Assembly (NCBI GenBank): GCA_029210175.1
Contig: JARGPL010000003.1
Span: forward strand, 1 to 64,000
Direction: 5' to 3'
DNA from: Minwuia sp.
Lineage (GTDB): Bacteria; Pseudomonadota; Alphaproteobacteria; Minwuiales; Minwuiaceae
DNA length: 64,000 nt
In this document: piece after piece, positions 62,180 through 64,000 of the stretch
Layout: the number at the start of each line of letters is the position of its first letter
Position numbering within the stretch: the first letter of the stretch is position 1
The notes under the pieces: model-generated
Database searches by the model: none
What the model was told of the DNA's origin: nothing
What the model saw: only the letters and a program-made list of their open reading frames with translations
Position numbers and translations under genes: made by a program

Positions 62180-63106
62180 TCAGCTGAACATCAGGGTTGA
62201 AAGCCGTCGCCGGGCCTTCAGGGTCAGGGGATCCTTGTTGCCCCAGGCTTCGAACAGCTGAACCAGTTTCTTGCGCGCGGCCTGCTCTTCCCAGTCGCTG
62301 TCGCGACGGAAGCATTCCAGCAGGGCCTCGACCGCTTCCTCGCGCTGATCGGCGGCCAGCAGGGCGTTGGCATGATCGAACCGGACCTGCATGTCATCGG
62401 GGGCAGCCGCCAGAGCGGTGGCCAGACGCTCAGCCTCTGCCATCGCAGCCGGGTCACCTGACTGTTGCGCCAGTTCCAGCGCGGCCTTGGCCCCGGCAAT
62501 CTCCGCATGGGTGGAGATGGCGACAGGCACCTGTTCGAGAATTTCCTGCGCCCCATCCAGGTCACCCAGCAGCACATAGGCACGCACCAGACCGGCGAAT
62601 GCCTGCGGGCTTTCGGGGTTGGCCTGGATCATCTGGGCAAATGCACCGGCAGCAGTCTCGCCATCGCCTGCTTCCAGCGCGGCGGTGCCAGCCTCCAGAA
62701 ACTGCTCTTCCGGGCTGGGGCCGATGTCACCGGCAACCTTGCTGATGAATTCCCGGATCTGGCTTTCAGGCAGCGCCCCCATGAAACCGTCGACCGGCTG
62801 GCCGCCCTTGAACGCGAACACGGCGGGAATTGACTGGATACGCATCTGCTGTGCGATTTCCTGATTCTCGTCGATGTTGACCTTCACCAGCCGGATCTTG
62901 CCAGCCGCTTCCGTCACGACCTTTTCCAGAACAGGTGTCAGCTGCTTGCAGGGCTCGCACCATGGTGCCCAGAAATCCACCAGTACCGGCACTTCCTGCG
63001 ACGCCTGGATCACGTCTTCCATGAAGGTGGCGATGGAGCTGTCCTTGATCAGGTCGGCTGCGGGCTGCCCCGCCGCACCTTGCGGCTGTCCAATGATGGT
63101 TTCCAT
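62180..63106 (-). CDS. Thioredoxin-domain co-chaperone YbbN-like
   Basis: A 308-residue protein: thioredoxin domain with active site WAPWCEPCKQLTP near residue 50, SIPAVFAFKGGQPVDGFMGA, then a C-terminal TPR-like half (AFAGLVRAYVLLGDLDGAQE, VEALLECFRRDSDWEEQAAR). YbbN links chaperones and holds oxidised proteins. Its promoter should lie in 63107-63219. Confidence 0.9.
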   Translation of the reverse strand: METIIGQPQGAAGQPAADLIKDSSIATFMEDVIQASQEVPVLVDFWAPWCEPCKQLTPVLEKVVTEAAGKIRLVKVNIDENQEIAQQMRIQSIPAVFAFKGGQPVDGFMGALPESQIREFISKVAGDIGPSPEEQFLEAGTAALEAGDGETAAGAFAQMIQANPESPQAFAGLVRAYVLLGDLDGAQEILEQVPVAISTHAEIAGAKAALELAQQSGDPAAMAEAERLATALAAAPDDMQVRFDHANALLAADQREEAVEALLECFRRDSDWEEQAARKKLVQLFEAWGNKDPLTLKARRRLSTLMFS

Positions 63107-63219
63107 GTTTCTTGTATCCTCAGGCGTCGTTGACGATCCCCTTCACGGGGGTGGTGCGGGCTTGTGCCCGGATGCTGGCAAAGATGTAGGGGGTTCAGCG
63201 CCTCAGGGCAATGCGCCCT

Positions 63220-63735
63220 TCAGTCCTGACGCTCGTCAATCGTGCTGATGATCGGTTCATGCCCCGTGGCGCGACAGAAACGCAGCAACGCGTCAGGCGC
63301 GATGCGGGTTGTCGCTGTATTGACCAGCGGATGGCAGTTCACCGGGTCATGGTTCAGCAATTCCTCATCCAGAACCAGCGTCACACGGGGGACGCTGTCG
63401 TCCGCCCCGTCATTGATCACCGCGAAGGGGGTGACAGACCCCGGCTCCACACCCAGCACATCCATCAGCAGTTCGGGCTTGCCGAAACTGAACCGGGGCG
63501 CGCCAAGGCGTTTGGACAGGGCATTCATGTCGACCCGGCGGTCCTCCATGCAGACCACCAGCCACAGGCCACCCTTCTTGTCCTTCAGGAACAGGTTCTT
63601 GATGTGCCCGCCGGAAAGATCGCCGCGATGGACCTTGGCCTCTTCCACCGTGAATACCGGCGCATGATCAATGGTTTCGGTCGCCAGTCCCAGATCTTCC
63701 AGTCGGGCCAGCAGGTCGGCGCGTGTTGCAGGCAT
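63220..63735 (-). CDS. Prolyl-tRNA editing (YbaK/ProX-type) deacylase
   Basis: A 171-residue protein with the Ala-Cys deacylase fold: GGHIKNLFLKDKKGGLWLVV with the catalytic lysine, FSFGKPELLMDVLGVEPGSV, TPFAVINDG, and VNCHPLVNTATTRI. It hydrolyses mischarged Ala-tRNA(Pro). Eleven bases separate it from the enoyl-CoA hydratase gene upstream. Confidence 0.88.
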   Translation of the reverse strand: MPATRADLLARLEDLGLATETIDHAPVFTVEEAKVHRGDLSGGHIKNLFLKDKKGGLWLVVCMEDRRVDMNALSKRLGAPRFSFGKPELLMDVLGVEPGSVTPFAVINDGADDSVPRVTLVLDEELLNHDPVNCHPLVNTATTRIAPDALLRFCRATGHEPIISTIDERQD

Positions 63736-63746
63736 GCGGTTTCCCC

Positions 63747-64000
63747 TTACTTGCCCTGGAATACCGGCTTGCGCTTTCCGGCGATGGCAGCACCGCCTTC
63801 AGCGAAGTCTGCCGACGTGAAACATTCCCTGACCCCCACCATGGCCCGCGCATAATCCAGATTGCCGCGTGCGCTGGCGTTCAGGACGTACTTCATGCCG
63901 CGGACCGACAGGGGTGCCATGCCGGCGAGTTCGGCCACATAGTCTGCCACGAACTGCTCGTACGCCTCCGGCGCGACGACATGATCCAGAAAGGCACAAT
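63747..64000 (-). CDS. Enoyl-CoA hydratase/isomerase, C-terminal part (5' end outside window)
   Basis: The frame is open from the right window edge. The visible 83 residues include CAFLDHVVAPEAYEQFVADY, GMKYVLNASARGNLDYARAM and ECFTSADFAEGGAAIAGKRK, ending PVFQGK, the typical C-terminal helix bundle of crotonases. The active-site oxyanion loop lies beyond the edge, so the exact reaction cannot be said. Confidence 0.85.
   Translation of the reverse strand, partial: CAFLDHVVAPEAYEQFVADYVAELAGMAPLSVRGMKYVLNASARGNLDYARAMVGVRECFTSADFAEGGAAIAGKRKPVFQGK

Noticed and set aside
1-64000. CRISPR array, rRNA genes, insertion sequence transposases
   Set aside because: No regularly spaced repeats, no rRNA segments and no transposase-like proteins were seen on either strand.

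Overview
The window joins two kinds of alphaproteobacterial DNA. Positions 1 to about 41,041 are the right-hand part of a large integrated mobile element that runs off the left edge. Positions 41,039-64,000 are ordinary chromosome. The host looks like a GC-rich, motile alphaproteobacterium: it carries a cytochrome c maturation operon ccmABCDEFGH plus a ccmI-like TPR gene, hslVU, fliI/fliJ, thiE, folB and a DUF971/Trm112/LON-like/YbbN cluster. I cannot name the genus.

The element is inserted at the 3' end of a tRNA-Gln(UUG) gene (41,039-41,113, minus strand). A large serine recombinase gene sits at the junction, and its last codons are read through the antisense strand of the tRNA. The backbone, mostly on the minus strand, comprises a DUF3363 relaxase (truncated by the window), a lytic transglycosylase, a TraF-like S26 peptidase, an AlpA-like HTH protein, DUF736, DUF2493, a Toprim primase-like protein, a methyltransferase/strawberry-notch helicase fusion, ParB, a PAPS-reductase-like PP-loop protein, a thermonuclease, a DUF2285 protein and a divergent AraC regulator. 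This gene set fits an integrative and conjugative or mobilizable element. The type IV secretion genes would lie outside the window.

Two defence-type cargo modules are inserted in this backbone, both on the plus strand. At 5.2-9.1 kb a ribbon-helix-helix gene is followed by an Eco57I-like DNA methyltransferase and a small protein with a D...ExK nuclease signature. At 22.95-38.84 kb lies a full type 3 BREX operon (HTH, brxF, brxC, pglXI, brxHII, pglZ, brxA-like). It is interrupted between pglXI and brxHII by two extra genes: a DUF3696-type AAA ATPase and a 349-residue protein of unknown function. Almost every junction in this operon is an ATGA/TAATG-type overlap, so the extra pair appears to be co-translated with BREX. 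This is the best candidate for an undescribed variant system. An intrinsic terminator and a second inverted repeat lie just upstream of the operon and could act as an attenuator.

Another unexplained pattern is that at least nine backbone genes have a leader with an inverted repeat or GC-rich stem-loop placed just before a GGAGA- or GGAGG-type ribosome binding site.

The chromosomal part reads: MarR regulator and nitronate monooxygenase (minus); lytic transglycosylase and small secreted protein (plus); thiE (minus); folB and the ccm operon (plus); a 400-base gap with a tandem repeat and a terminator; NUDIX hydrolase; hslVU behind a possible heat-shock promoter; fliI-fliJ; a LysE exporter; an acyl-CoA carboxylase carboxyltransferase subunit; and a minus-strand group of DUF971, Trm112, LON-like, YbbN, prolyl-tRNA editing and enoyl-CoA hydratase genes, the last one cut by the window edge.
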